Assembly (NCBI GenBank): GCA_017524725.1 | Contig: JAFXUZ010000043.1 | Coordinates: 1 to 64,000, forward strand | Length of the DNA: 64,000 bases | From: Clostridia bacterium | GTDB lineage: Bacteria; Bacillota; Clostridia; Christensenellales; Aristaeellaceae | Reading direction: 5' to 3' | Position numbers and translations under genes: made by a program | Notes under the pieces: generated by a model | Databases searched by the model: none | What the model was told of the DNA's origin: nothing | What the model saw: only the letters and a program-made list of their open reading frames with translations | Part shown: piece by piece, positions 26,814-36,800 of the stretch | How positions within the stretch are numbered: the first letter of the stretch is position 1 | How the letters are laid out: each line of letters starts with the position of its first letter

Positions 26814-27362
26814 TCAATCTTTGCCTGAAAATTTAACCCTGACAGACATCTCCACCTGGTTTCCGCGGATCCCGATGCGGATCTCATCGGCAGCATTCTT
26901 CAGGATGGAACGCTCATAGTGATCCCACCCGGGATCAAAAGAGACCTGAGAGTTCTCAAGCGGCATGGGCTGTTCGGCAGCATTTTCGGTAAACACATAG
27001 GATCCTGCGCCCGAAAGCATCGCACGCTCGAAAAAATCCCTGAGGCGGCCGAGAAACCCCTTAGCTGCGTCGTTTTCTTGATATGTTGTGGCGCTGATCA
27101 GTTCCGTTCGGGTCGCCTCATTCATCAGAATGGAAGTGGTCAGGAAAAACGTCATCTCCTTATCCCCGCTCTCGATCCAGAAACAGGCGTTCACTTCACC
27201 GGACAGGGAGCGGATCATGCTCATCATTTCTTCCGCGATCAGCCTGGCCCGGAGCGTTTCCTTGGGCGTCAGTTCGCACCATGCAGCAGCTTTTTCCGCT
27301 TCAGCAAGGGCCGAATCCTGTCCTGAACCGCTGTTCCTGATTTCGATCCTGTCAGATATCAT
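26814..27362 (-). CDS. small protein resembling a degenerate anti-sigma-type ATPase
   Basis: The 182-residue protein has an N-terminal segment ending with RARLIAEEMMSMIRSL, which resembles the first helix and N box of RsbW/SpoIIAB-type HATPase_c_2 domains. The expected asparagine and the G1/G2 glycine motifs are not clear, so ATP binding may be lost. It follows the SpoIIE-type phosphatase gene by about 125 bases in the same direction. A role as a signalling partner of the phosphatase is inferred from position and weak similarity. Confidence 0.55.
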   Translation of the reverse strand: MISDRIEIRNSGSGQDSALAEAEKAAAWCELTPKETLRARLIAEEMMSMIRSLSGEVNACFWIESGDKEMTFFLTTSILMNEATRTELISATTYQENDAAKGFLGRLRDFFERAMLSGAGSYVFTENAAEQPMPLENSQVSFDPGWDHYERSILKNAADEIRIGIRGNQVEMSVRVKFSGKD

Positions 27363-27485
27363 ACGATCATCCTTCTTTCCGGTGCCTCCCGCGGTGTGCG
27401 GAACCGGCTCCGTTTTTATTTTATTCCTTCAGGATCATCTCCGGGACCTGAAGGGAACGAGTCAATAAATTTATCTTCGTGACTG

Positions 27486-28958
27486 TCAAATTGAAGGAGA
27501 AGATCCGTTATACCGGATGCACAGCATGGTCATATCGTCAAACTGCGGAGCGTTTTGAACGAACCTTGCAACGTCGGTCCTCACAATATCCAATAACTTT
27601 TCAGGGTCTGCCCCGGGTTTTCTGTTGAGGGATCTCAGCATACGCTCAGTGCCGAACAGTTTCTTTTCCCTGTCTGTCGCTTCAGTAACACCGTCAGTAT
27701 ATAAAAACAGGATGTCTCCCTGCCCGAGGACCAGGTTGTATTCCGTGTATTGCGTACCTTCTATGGTGCCGACGGGCAGCCCGTGTTTTTCCCTGAACAG
27801 TGTGAACTGTCCTCCTTTAAAGACTGCAGGATACTCATGACCGGCGTTGGCCGCCCGTATGGTACCTGTAGCTGTATCGAGGATGCCGAGCCAGACTGTC
27901 ACGAACATTTCCGCTTTGTTGTTCGCGGTGATCCGCCTGTTGACAGACGACAGGATATCGGCAGGGCTTCCTCCTGCCAGGGTGCCGTCGCGGATCATGA
28001 TCCTTGCGGACATCATAAACAACGCCGCAGGAACTCCTTTGCCCGAAACGTCGGCGATGACAAGGGCCAGGTGGTTATCATCGATGAAAAAAAAGTCATA
28101 AAAATCCCCGCCGACTTCCCTGGCAGGAGCCATGCTGGCGCAGATATCGATTTCACCATGGCCGGAAAAAGGGGGAAAGGGATCAGGAAGCATGGCAGCC
28201 TGGATGCCCTTGGCAAGCTGGAGCTCGGTCTCGATACGGGTATTGTTTTCGGTCATGGTCTTCTGGGCCAGCACCATTTTGCGGCCGCGTGAAGCGATAT
28301 CCGCACTGATGACCGCAGAGATCACAAACATCAGGCATCGCGGCAGGAAAGAGAAAAGATATGAGTTCCGTACATAGGTGCCAACATCGTATGAAACTTC
28401 GTTCAGACCGCTGGCGATCCAGTTGTCCGTAAGTGTCAGGACCGTTCCGACGGGGAGAGTCACATTGTTCAGGTCGATCCAGCCTTTGACCGCGCCGAAA
28501 TAAGTGGAAAAAGCAAAAACAGCGACGGTAAGGTATGAGACCAGCTTTGTCAGGGTGCGGGAAAAATACCTGCTGGAGCAGATGACCGGGATCACCATCA
28601 ATATGGCGACCTTGTGGGTCAGCATCCCGTCCAGGCGAGCATAGACAACGATAAGTAAAACAAGAAGGAAATATTTCAGCCACCAGGCATCGTTCCTGAC
28701 AGCTCGGCAAACCACGGCGGCTGCCAGTATCTGGAGCGATCCGAAAATCGTGGCGTGATCAATGATCCTTCCTGTTACGGGAAAAAGATGAACGCGGACA
28801 GCTGCCCAGACCATGACCAGCAGAATTCCGCTGATCAGGAGCACATTGAACATAGCCCTGTTGGCCTGGACTTCATTGTCATGGAACAGGACCTCGGAAC
28901 GGTATGCTTTCTCTTTTTTAAGGTAATAATCTTTGACTTTTTCGACAGGGTTCTTCAT
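27486..28958 (-). CDS. membrane-bound SpoIIE-type PP2C phosphatase
   Basis: From ATG 28958 (GAGGAG seven bases upstream) the protein has 490 residues. About six membrane segments occupy residues 30-220, then a short coiled linker (about 225-250) leads to a SpoIIE/PP2C domain. Metal-binding signatures are GDFYDFFF, VIADVSGKGVPAALF, FLYTDGVTEA and the final FDDMTML. Such enzymes dephosphorylate anti-sigma antagonist (STAS) proteins in partner-switching pathways. The domain faces the cytoplasm. An ATPase-like protein follows, and transporter genes precede it in the operon. No STAS protein or sigma factor gene is present in this window. Confidence 0.88.
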   Translation of the reverse strand: MKNPVEKVKDYYLKKEKAYRSEVLFHDNEVQANRAMFNVLLISGILLVMVWAAVRVHLFPVTGRIIDHATIFGSLQILAAAVVCRAVRNDAWWLKYFLLVLLIVVYARLDGMLTHKVAILMVIPVICSSRYFSRTLTKLVSYLTVAVFAFSTYFGAVKGWIDLNNVTLPVGTVLTLTDNWIASGLNEVSYDVGTYVRNSYLFSFLPRCLMFVISAVISADIASRGRKMVLAQKTMTENNTRIETELQLAKGIQAAMLPDPFPPFSGHGEIDICASMAPAREVGGDFYDFFFIDDNHLALVIADVSGKGVPAALFMMSARIMIRDGTLAGGSPADILSSVNRRITANNKAEMFVTVWLGILDTATGTIRAANAGHEYPAVFKGGQFTLFREKHGLPVGTIEGTQYTEYNLVLGQGDILFLYTDGVTEATDREKKLFGTERMLRSLNRKPGADPEKLLDIVRTDVARFVQNAPQFDDMTMLCIRYNGSSPSI

Positions 28959-28985
28959 TCCGTTTCTCCTCGAGCATTCCTGCGC

Positions 28986-29016
28986 GGAAACGGCGCCGGA
29001 TGAAGGCGCCGTTTCC
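28986..29016 (-). repeat. 12-bp hairpin between permease and phosphatase genes
   Basis: Perfect arms ggaaacggcgcc / ggcgccgtttcc enclose a seven-base loop. No T run follows on the minus strand. Inside an apparent operon it may protect the upstream transporter mRNA or reduce readthrough into the phosphatase gene. Confidence 0.55.
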
Positions 29017-29037
29017 GAAAGTACGCAGGAGAGGGGA

Positions 29038-30507
29038 TCACCTGCGGTCCTTGTCGATGAATTCAAGGACTATGACGGACAAAAGGGCGTAGATCATAGC
29101 AAATAAGATGAAAACGAGCCAGTAGTTGACCACATTTTCCACATTTTTTTCATAAGCGTCGACATGGCTGATCTGCGCCGTCTTTGTCTGGATATACTCC
29201 CGCAAATTATCCTCGCCTACCAGGTCAATCAGCTGACCAACGGTGATCTTCAATGTAAACGGCTGGTCACGGCGGGCCTGAATGTCCGGGTTGGTGATGA
29301 TCGCATCAATGAGCTCGCCCAGGGTGAAGCTCCGGCCGAGAGTGGTATCCCTGTACGTGTTCACACCGTCCTCAACCTTAAGGAGATCCAGCACGTCGCG
29401 CAGCGTGAAGTCCCTTCCGATCTCCAGATCCTTAAGGTCCGATCCTTCAAGTTCTTCGTCCAGGCTGTTCAGAAGTTCCCCGACGGTTGCAAAACCAAGG
29501 TTCAATTCCCGGAAGGAAGCAAAATTCGCATCGGTCCTGAGGGATGCCAGGATTTCACCGACGGTCATCGATGCATCGATCGGTTTTTCGAGGAGCCCGA
29601 TCACGGTCTGAGAACTTGTGAGCACGTCCCACAGCTCGCCGACGGTAAAGGTAGCGTTGATCTCCCTGCTGCGAAGCTCGTCCATCATATGGTTGTCCTT
29701 ATCTTCAAGGAGATTCAGTACCTGGCCGACGGTATAGGTGCCTCCGATCTCGGAGCCCTTCATCTTGACCAGCGTATTCCACAGTGTGACCATCGGCGAG
29801 TTGTTATAATCGGACTGGGCGGCGAAGCATTTTAGGCCGTAGCTTGATATGGTGTAATGTGAGATCTCCTCAGACCAGGCGGGCAGGTTGAAGATCCCGC
29901 CGGAAAAGACCAGCTGGAAGATCAAAACGAAAGGCATGATGGTCATTGCCGTCGTTGTGGAGTGCGCAATTGCCGAGATCAGAAGGGACAGCATATCCGA
30001 GGCAAAAGAGACCAGAAAAACGGTAATGGTCAAGTCTAGCGCCGTTGAAAACGTGATCAGGCCGTCCGAAAGAGGGATCTTGACGCCCATAATGATGAGG
30101 ACATAGATCGTAATGCCGCTCTGCACAAGGCAAAGGAGCGCCTGGTAGATCATATGCGCGGCGATGTAGGACGAAATATGCAGCCCGGCCCGATGTTCGC
30201 GCTTGAGGATGTTCCTTTCCCTGCAGATGACCTGGATGGAGTTGAAACATCCGTTCCAGATAGCGACGCAGGCGAGGGCGAAGGCGCCTTTCAGTTCGCC
30301 TTCCATAGTAAGGAAAAAGTCTTTTTTGATCACCATGGATACCAGGGCCGCGATGATCGCCGCCATGGGGAGCACCTTCCAGTCGTTCTGATAGAGAAAC
30401 ATCCTCAGCAGCTTGCCAAGATAGATGATCACCTGGGGGCCGCGCCCGCGGTGGCGGATATGGACCAGACGCTCGGACTGAATACCCGCTTCCTGTTTGT
30501 TACGCAT
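29038..30507 (-). CDS. ABC-2-type permease with seven internal repeats
   Basis: From ATG 30507 (GGAGGT five bases upstream) the protein has 489 residues. Membrane segments occupy about residues 35-235 and a last one lies near 455-480. Between them sits a loop with seven repeats of about 27 residues, each built on (F/Y)TVGELLDLL-like cores (TYTVGQVLNLL, ATFTVGELWDVL, ASMTVGEILASL, FATVGELLNSL, RDFTLRDVLDLL, RSFTLGELIDAI, LKITVGQLIDLV). The loop probably lies outside the membrane. The start overlaps the ATPase gene by eight bases. Together they form an ABCG-like transporter. I know of no family with this loop. Confidence 0.8.
   Translation of the reverse strand: MRNKQEAGIQSERLVHIRHRGRGPQVIIYLGKLLRMFLYQNDWKVLPMAAIIAALVSMVIKKDFFLTMEGELKGAFALACVAIWNGCFNSIQVICRERNILKREHRAGLHISSYIAAHMIYQALLCLVQSGITIYVLIIMGVKIPLSDGLITFSTALDLTITVFLVSFASDMLSLLISAIAHSTTTAMTIMPFVLIFQLVFSGGIFNLPAWSEEISHYTISSYGLKCFAAQSDYNNSPMVTLWNTLVKMKGSEIGGTYTVGQVLNLLEDKDNHMMDELRSREINATFTVGELWDVLTSSQTVIGLLEKPIDASMTVGEILASLRTDANFASFRELNLGFATVGELLNSLDEELEGSDLKDLEIGRDFTLRDVLDLLKVEDGVNTYRDTTLGRSFTLGELIDAIITNPDIQARRDQPFTLKITVGQLIDLVGEDNLREYIQTKTAQISHVDAYEKNVENVVNYWLVFILFAMIYALLSVIVLEFIDKDRR
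29158..29750 (-). repeat. coding region of the seven TVGEL repeats
   Basis: This interval encodes the seven degenerate repeats of about 26-28 residues in the permease loop. The conserved core is a T-(V/L)-G-E-(L/I)-(L/I) helix start, followed by a variable charged stretch. The repeats are diverged in DNA sequence, so they are old. Confidence 0.7.
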
Positions 30508-31852
30508 GCTGCACCTCCGCATACTTGGTGATAAATTCGTCCGCGCGTCCTTCGCCGCCCTCTTCCTGGCGGTTGATGGTCATGACGATCTGTTCCATCG
30601 TTTGCTTGCCGAAGAAACTCCGCGCTTCTTCTATGCTTCCGAAAAACGCCAAACGCCCGGTGCGGTTTGAATCCTTGGCCAGTACGATCACGTCGTCAAA
30701 CAGGTCGATGACACGGTCGGGAGTATGCGTAATGACGATGATGATCTTGCCCTGGTCGGCGATCATTCGGAGCTGCTCCATAAGTTCCCTGGCCATGACG
30801 CCGTCAAGGCCGCTGTCAGGCTCGTCGAGGATAAAGAGGGATGGATTCGATATGAATTCAAGGGCGATGGAAAGCCGCTTCTTCTGGCCGCCGGACAGTT
30901 TTTCCACCAGGTTGCCCCGTACGGGAGTCAGGCCGAAGATCCGCATCACCTCTTCCACACGCGCCTTGCGGTCCTTGCTGGATATATCCCTGGGCAGGCG
31001 CAGACGGGATGCGTCCGTCAGTGTCCTGTAGACCGTATCCTTGCCTCGCATCAGTTCCTGTTGGGGGACAAAACCGATCTCGTACTGCATTTTCTTGTAT
31101 TCGCTGTATATATCGCCGCCGTTGAGGGTCACCTTTGCTTTTGCTTTCTCATAACCGTTGACAGCGTTGAGGAAGGTGGTCTTGCCCGCTCCTGAACCGC
31201 CCAGCAAAAGGACCATGTGTCCGGGCTTGATATACATGTGGATGTCGCGAAGAAGATATTTCTTCTGGAAAAATTCCTTGGCCGTACGCTCTTCCAGGTT
31301 GACGGTCAGGCCGTCTTTCATTCCAGCGACGCTGACGCCGGAGATCGTATCCAGGGACATCCTGGTCAGGTCTTCGGCCTGGATCTCCGGCTGATATTTG
31401 GGATTGAAGCCCCAGATCACCGCGGGCAAGCCGGTAATAAAGAGCCAAAGCCACATCCACCAGCCTTTGGCATGATACATCTGGATGATCCCGCTGCATA
31501 TCCGGATATGGTACACCACTCTGACAATCAAAAGGACAAATGCCAGCGCGGAGAGGGCCAGCGCCAGATTGCTTGCCTGGCCTTCTTCGATCTGGACATC
31601 CACGATCGTCAGAATGAGATCCATCACAAGCATGATCACATTGGTAATGAACAGAACACGTCCCTCCGGTTCGCGTCCCGCACATCTTGAAAACATATAA
31701 TCCCTGACGCATGGCACAAGAGACCACCTGGGATCAACACCGGACTTTTTGAACATACCCCAATAGCCGGCGATCAGGAGCACTGCCAGGGCGATCCCGT
31801 GCCATGCCGTCGTGTCGAAAAGCAGGATTCCGAGGATTTTGAGTGCGATCAT
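30500..31852 (-). CDS. ABCG-like ATPase with its own N-terminal membrane domain
   Basis: The first 165 residues hold about four membrane segments with a short W/P-rich linker (PRWSLVPCVRDYMFSR), resembling DUF5684-like domains. The remainder is an ABC ATPase: Walker A GGSGAGKTTFLNAV, signature LSGGQKKRLSIALE, Walker B LFILDEPDSGLD and ITHTPD. The spacing and the KKRLS signature resemble the eukaryotic-type ABCG branch. GGGGGA precedes the ATG. It is followed with overlap by the permease gene. The fusion order is membrane domain then ATPase. Confidence 0.85.
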   Translation of the reverse strand: MIALKILGILLFDTTAWHGIALAVLLIAGYWGMFKKSGVDPRWSLVPCVRDYMFSRCAGREPEGRVLFITNVIMLVMDLILTIVDVQIEEGQASNLALALSALAFVLLIVRVVYHIRICSGIIQMYHAKGWWMWLWLFITGLPAVIWGFNPKYQPEIQAEDLTRMSLDTISGVSVAGMKDGLTVNLEERTAKEFFQKKYLLRDIHMYIKPGHMVLLLGGSGAGKTTFLNAVNGYEKAKAKVTLNGGDIYSEYKKMQYEIGFVPQQELMRGKDTVYRTLTDASRLRLPRDISSKDRKARVEEVMRIFGLTPVRGNLVEKLSGGQKKRLSIALEFISNPSLFILDEPDSGLDGVMARELMEQLRMIADQGKIIIVITHTPDRVIDLFDDVIVLAKDSNRTGRLAFFGSIEEARSFFGKQTMEQIVMTINRQEEGGEGRADEFITKYAEVQHA

Positions 31853-31889
31853 GATCCATTCCCCCTTCGATCATATGGTATGAAGCGGT

Positions 31890-33662
31890 TTATTGTTCAC
31901 ACGGGATGCGGTCTTTGGACCCGTCCAGAACCAAAGTCAGGTTGTTGAGGTTCAGGGAGTATGTATACCGGATATCATCGGCCATTGCGGTGACAAGCCG
32001 TATGCCCATTCCCTTGCCCTGCTCTTCGGGCGGGATATAACTGACAGGGTCAAAGCCCGAGCAGTCATCCCGGAAGCGAAGGACCCATTTGTCGTTCTTG
32101 TGCTGGATGCGTATGGACAGATGATTTCCCCCGCCTGGGGAGAATCCGTAAGATACGGTATTCGCTGCCAGTTCCTCCACGCAGACGGCAATACGGTTTG
32201 AAAATCGAGCGCTTTGCCCGTGGCGGGAACAGAACAGCCCCGCTGCCTGCGAAACGGAAGAAACGTCCTCCATGGTACGGATCTCAGCCTCCATAAGGTC
32301 ATTTTTGTCCACACCGAAGGAAGGATCAAGAAGCATAAAGCGAGGGAAATCGTCGCGAACATCACGGGTCCTGATATACGTGTAAAGGAAGACCGCGGCC
32401 AGCGTTATGATCTCGCCGATGACAAACTGGAGCCATAACCCGTCGATACCGATCATCTGCCGCAGAAGGAGCGCAGCGAGGCACGGGAAGACAGCGCCTT
32501 CACAGAAGGAGAAGACCTCTGTCAAAAGGACACGTCCCGTCCCCTGGTAAAAACTTTTCAGAGCGTTGGCGGCGCAGCATGGGATCAGGCCCGAGGCCAA
32601 CAGCCTGACGCCGAGGATGGCCATCCTTTGCGTCTCGTTCTCCTCAGTCAGGAAAAGGCCCACGAAAAACGGAGCAAAAATAACAAGTACGATACAAACG
32701 CACAGGCCGAGAAACACGCTCCATCGTAGAAGGAGAAACAGCACGTTCCTGAGGCCGTTCCGGTCCTCTTCCTGGCAAAGTATGCCTGATAGAGTCAGTG
32801 AAACACCGCTCATCCCGGTGCTGATGCTGTTGCTGGCGTTCATGATCCCGCTGGCGACGGCATACGCAGCGACCGCCGCCGCGCCGCCGCCTTCGGATCT
32901 CATGAACATGCGGTTGAGGAAGAAGACCAGAATAATGGAGGAAGCCATATTGAATGCTGTCGGGATACCGCCCCGGAAAAGCTCGCCTGCTTTGGCAAAG
33001 CTGAAACTCCTGAAGGAAAAACGGAAAACGCATTTTTTTGACAGGAAATAACCCAACCCGATGACCACGGCCACATAATAGCTGAGGGCCGAAGCAAGCC
33101 CCATGCCGAACATGCCGCCGTGGAACACAAGTACGTTCAGGAAATCAAAGGCGACATCGGAAACGGTCATCCCGATCACCGCGGCGATCAGGAGTGCGTT
33201 CTTTCCGGACATCATCAGGAACGGGACCAGGATCAAGGCAAACATCGATCCCGGAGCACCGATGGAGAAACCGGCAAGGTAACTGACGGTATCGTTGTGG
33301 ATGACTCCGGAGGCGCCGGCGCCGACGATCCGGGCAAGGAGGGACCGGAAAACGAGGACCAGCGTCATGAAAACAAGAGAAACGGTGAGGGAGATCACGA
33401 CAGCAGTTGAATAACCCCTGTTCGTTTCTTCCTGTGAACCGCTCCCCAGGGATTTGGAACACACCACCTGGATCCCGGCTGACAGCATGCCTCCGACCGC
33501 TCCGATGGAAAGAAGGAGCGGATTAGAAAGCTCGTAGGCGGCGATCGCGTTGATGCCGAGGAAACGGTTGATCATAATGTTGTCGATCAGAAGACAGACC
33601 GACACTGTAAGCGCCGAAAAGATCTGTGAGGCAAGCATCTGCCGGATTAGTTTCGGTGTCAT
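31890..33662 (-). CDS. MATE-family carrier fused to an anti-sigma-type kinase domain
   Basis: From ATG 33662 the protein has 590 residues. Residues 1-445 form a twelve-helix MATE/MOP carrier (LIDNIMINRFLGINAIAAY, later ASGIMNASNSISTG). The last 130 residues form an HATPase_c_2 domain of the RsbW/SpoIIAB class, with the N box VEELAANTVSYG, G1-like RDDCSGFDP and G2 GKGMGIRLV. These look intact, so ATP binding is likely. Ion-driven export coupled to a cytoplasmic kinase module is the direct reading. It is the first gene of the operon that also encodes a SpoIIE-type phosphatase. Confidence 0.88.
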   Translation of the reverse strand: MTPKLIRQMLASQIFSALTVSVCLLIDNIMINRFLGINAIAAYELSNPLLLSIGAVGGMLSAGIQVVCSKSLGSGSQEETNRGYSTAVVISLTVSLVFMTLVLVFRSLLARIVGAGASGVIHNDTVSYLAGFSIGAPGSMFALILVPFLMMSGKNALLIAAVIGMTVSDVAFDFLNVLVFHGGMFGMGLASALSYYVAVVIGLGYFLSKKCVFRFSFRSFSFAKAGELFRGGIPTAFNMASSIILVFFLNRMFMRSEGGGAAAVAAYAVASGIMNASNSISTGMSGVSLTLSGILCQEEDRNGLRNVLFLLLRWSVFLGLCVCIVLVIFAPFFVGLFLTEENETQRMAILGVRLLASGLIPCCAANALKSFYQGTGRVLLTEVFSFCEGAVFPCLAALLLRQMIGIDGLWLQFVIGEIITLAAVFLYTYIRTRDVRDDFPRFMLLDPSFGVDKNDLMEAEIRTMEDVSSVSQAAGLFCSRHGQSARFSNRIAVCVEELAANTVSYGFSPGGGNHLSIRIQHKNDKWVLRFRDDCSGFDPVSYIPPEEQGKGMGIRLVTAMADDIRYTYSLNLNNLTLVLDGSKDRIPCEQ

Positions 33663-33716
33663 TCCCGAACCGTCCTTTTCCCTGGTTGCAAAACCGGTAT
33701 TGGAATAATCCAATTT

Positions 33717-33745
33717 ATTTTACACGAGTAAAAACAAATTGTAAA
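33717..33745 (-). promoter_or_regulatory. promoter of the MATE/ABC/phosphatase operon
   Basis: On the minus strand TTTACA (complement of 33740-33745) and TAAAAT (complement of 33717-33722) have a 17-base spacer. The predicted start is about 50 bases before the ATG at 33662. Confidence 0.72.
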
Positions 33746-33767
33746 CCTTATAAATGATAAAAGGTCA

Positions 33768-33796
33768 TTGCAAATCAAAACGTTATAAAGTAAAAT
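33768..33796 (+). promoter_or_regulatory. promoter of the giant repeat protein gene
   Basis: TTGCAA at 33768-33773 and TAAAAT at 33791-33796 have a 17-base spacer. It is divergent from the neighbouring operon promoter; the two -35 boxes are only 22 bases apart, so a shared regulator could control both. Confidence 0.65.
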
Positions 33797-33880
33797 AGTA
33801 TCTACCTCCCGGCGCAGGAAAATGTCGGCAATATTGTCGCTGTGTTTACGTCGGAAACCCAATGAGAGGAGATCCCGGAT

Positions 33881-36800
33881 ATGAAAAAAACTCACGCTGC
33901 TCTTCTTGCCCTGCTTATGATGCTCTTTCTTGCCTTCAGCGCCAACGCTGAGGTATCAGAGTGGCTGCAGGCGGATTATCAGTATACCTCCGCCGGAAAG
34001 ATCGAATCGGTACGCTACCTGAACAGGAACGGCGACCTGACCATAGCCGACGACCTGGGTTATGCCCAGGCCATATATACATACAAGGCAGGCCGGCTGC
34101 TCCAGTACGAATACCAGGACGATAAAGGCACGCCCGTGGACTCTGTATCGGGATTCTGCCGCTGTGTGTACTCTTATGAAGGAAAGCGGGTCGTCTCTCA
34201 AGCCTATTACACAGCGGAAGGCGCTCCCGCTGTCGGTCCGGAGGGCTTTTTCGAGGAAAAAACCGCGTATAGGGAAGGAAATATCTCATCCATTACCCAT
34301 TACGGTACGAATGGACAGCTTGTCTCTTCCGATTCCCTTTACGCAAAATATGAAGCCGTATACAAGGCAGACGCAAAAGATTCCCTCCACTTGGTTTCCG
34401 AGCAGTACACCTCCGCCGACGGATCGCTGTTCGCGGGGGACCGCGTTTGGGCGAAGGCTGTTTACCAATACTCCGATAATTTCAAGTACAAAACGCTGAC
34501 CGGTTATTACGGTCCGGACGGAAAACCCGTAGTGAATCCCTCCGTTGGCTACGCTTCCTGCGTATACGACGTAAATCAGGACAGCGTCCAAAGGATCGCT
34601 TATTTCGATGCCGACGGAAGGGCCATGGACGGTCCGGAAGGCTGGTCGGCCTGCAGCTACACTTACGGCGGTTCTAAAGAGACCCGCAAATACACCTGCG
34701 CCGACGGATCCCCCTTTGTGAACAAAAAAGGCTACAGCATGATCACCCAGGTTAAAAACGGCAGCCGGGTGACAGAAGAGTATTACTATGACGGGGACGG
34801 CAAGCCCGTGTTCACCTCCGACGGCTACGCCGGCTGGAAAAGGACCTACGCCAGCGGCGGAAAGGTCGGCATGCAGGTATACCTCGGAAAGGACGGCAAC
34901 CCGATGAACGTACCGTCCCTGGGGTACGCCCAGTTCAACCGTACTTATTCCGGCGGCCTTTTGACAGAGGAAATGTATTACGATGCCAGCCATCGCGAAG
35001 TCGAATGTGCGGACGGATACCACAAGGTGATCTACACCTACGATGAAAATAAGGACCTGGCCGAGGAATGGTACTACGGCTTGAATAATTCACTGACCCC
35101 CTGCAGCGGCGGGTACGCCGGCAAGGCTTACGAATACGACTTTTCCGGCCGTACGACCAAGGTCATCTATTATTCGACCAACAAATCCATTCAGGCAGCT
35201 TCTGACGAAGCGCTCGGAGCCTCCGAGGTACGCACGACCTATGCCGGCGGGAAGGAAGCCACTGTCAGTTACTACCTGAAAGGCAAGGCCGCGCTCAACA
35301 GTGACGGCTATTTCCGCAGGGAAAGCGTTTACGACAAAAACGGCCATCTGACCAGCCGTTCCTGGTACGGTACGGACGATACACTCATCGATACCTCAAA
35401 AGGCTATGCCAGGGTCGAATATGGCTATGATCCCCAGGGCAGGCAGATATCAGTCCGCTATTACAACGCCGATATGGCCCTGATGACGCCGAAACAGACC
35501 GAATACGCCTACACCGAGACCAGGTACGGCGTGGATAAGACCATCTACACCCTGTATTATTTCGGTTACGACGGCCAGCCCATGACACTGAAAAAAGGGT
35601 ACGCCTCCCTCTTTCGCGTTGTAGACGATAAAAACAGGGTCATTGAGGAAAGGTATTACGGTATCGACGGGGAACCTGTCACTGTCGGGGGCTATCACCT
35701 GATCCGCCAGGAATACGGCCCGAACGGAAAAGTAAGTTCGGTACGATACTTTAACACGGACGGAACGCCCGCCGTCGTGAACAACGGCTCCTCCGGCTTG
35801 AACTATAATTACGACGAAGACGGACGTGTGTCGGTCATCCGTTATCTTGACGGAAACGGCGCTCCCATCGCTATCCGTGAAGGTTATGCCACCTTGACCA
35901 GGGAATACGACGATAACGGGAACATCACTTCCGAAAGATATTACGACACACAGGGCAAACCCGTAAATCGCACAAAGGGATATGCAAGGATCGACCAGGT
36001 GTATGACGGCGAAAAACGCCCTGTCTTTACCACCTGGTATCAGCCGGACGGTCTTCCCGGGCTTGAAGGGGAGACCTACTGCAGCGCGGCGCGTATCTAT
36101 GGCAAAGGCGACCAGGTCGTCGACATCGTTTATTTCGATGAAAACAGCCAGCGCGTTCTCTGCAAGGCAGGCTACGCCGAATTGAGAAACCAGTACGATC
36201 CCGAAAGCGGGGAGACCGTGCGATGGGAATGGTACGGGGCCGACGGAAGCCCTGTCGCCTATGACGGATACCGTGCCGCGATGACAAGGGAATATGACGA
36301 CAAGGGCAATGTGAAGCTTGAAAGCTATTTCGGTACCGACGGAGCCCCCGTCTTGGGTGAAAAGGGATGGGCTTCCATCTACCGGGAATACAATGAAAGC
36401 GGAAAACCCATCCTGACCGTCTGGTACGGAACGGACGGAAAACCGGCTAACCCCTCCGGCAACACCTACTGCGCCCTGAGGCAGACATATGACGAAAGAG
36501 GAAACTGCACGGAGTACCGTTATGAGGACGGAAACGGTCGCCCGGTGAAAGCCGAGGAAGGCTACGCCGTCATGCAGCGCATTTACGATGATAACCGCAA
36601 GGTTACGAGCGAATCCTATTTTGACGAAAACGCTCTGCCCCTTTTGAACGCCAAGGGTTATGCCCGGATCACCCGGGAATATGACGGAAAAGGGAATATC
36701 ACCGAAGAACGCTATTATGGCACGAATGGAAAGATGATCCTTGCGTCCTCGGGATATGCCATGGTCCGCACAGAATACGATGCCGCGTCGGGGCTTATGA

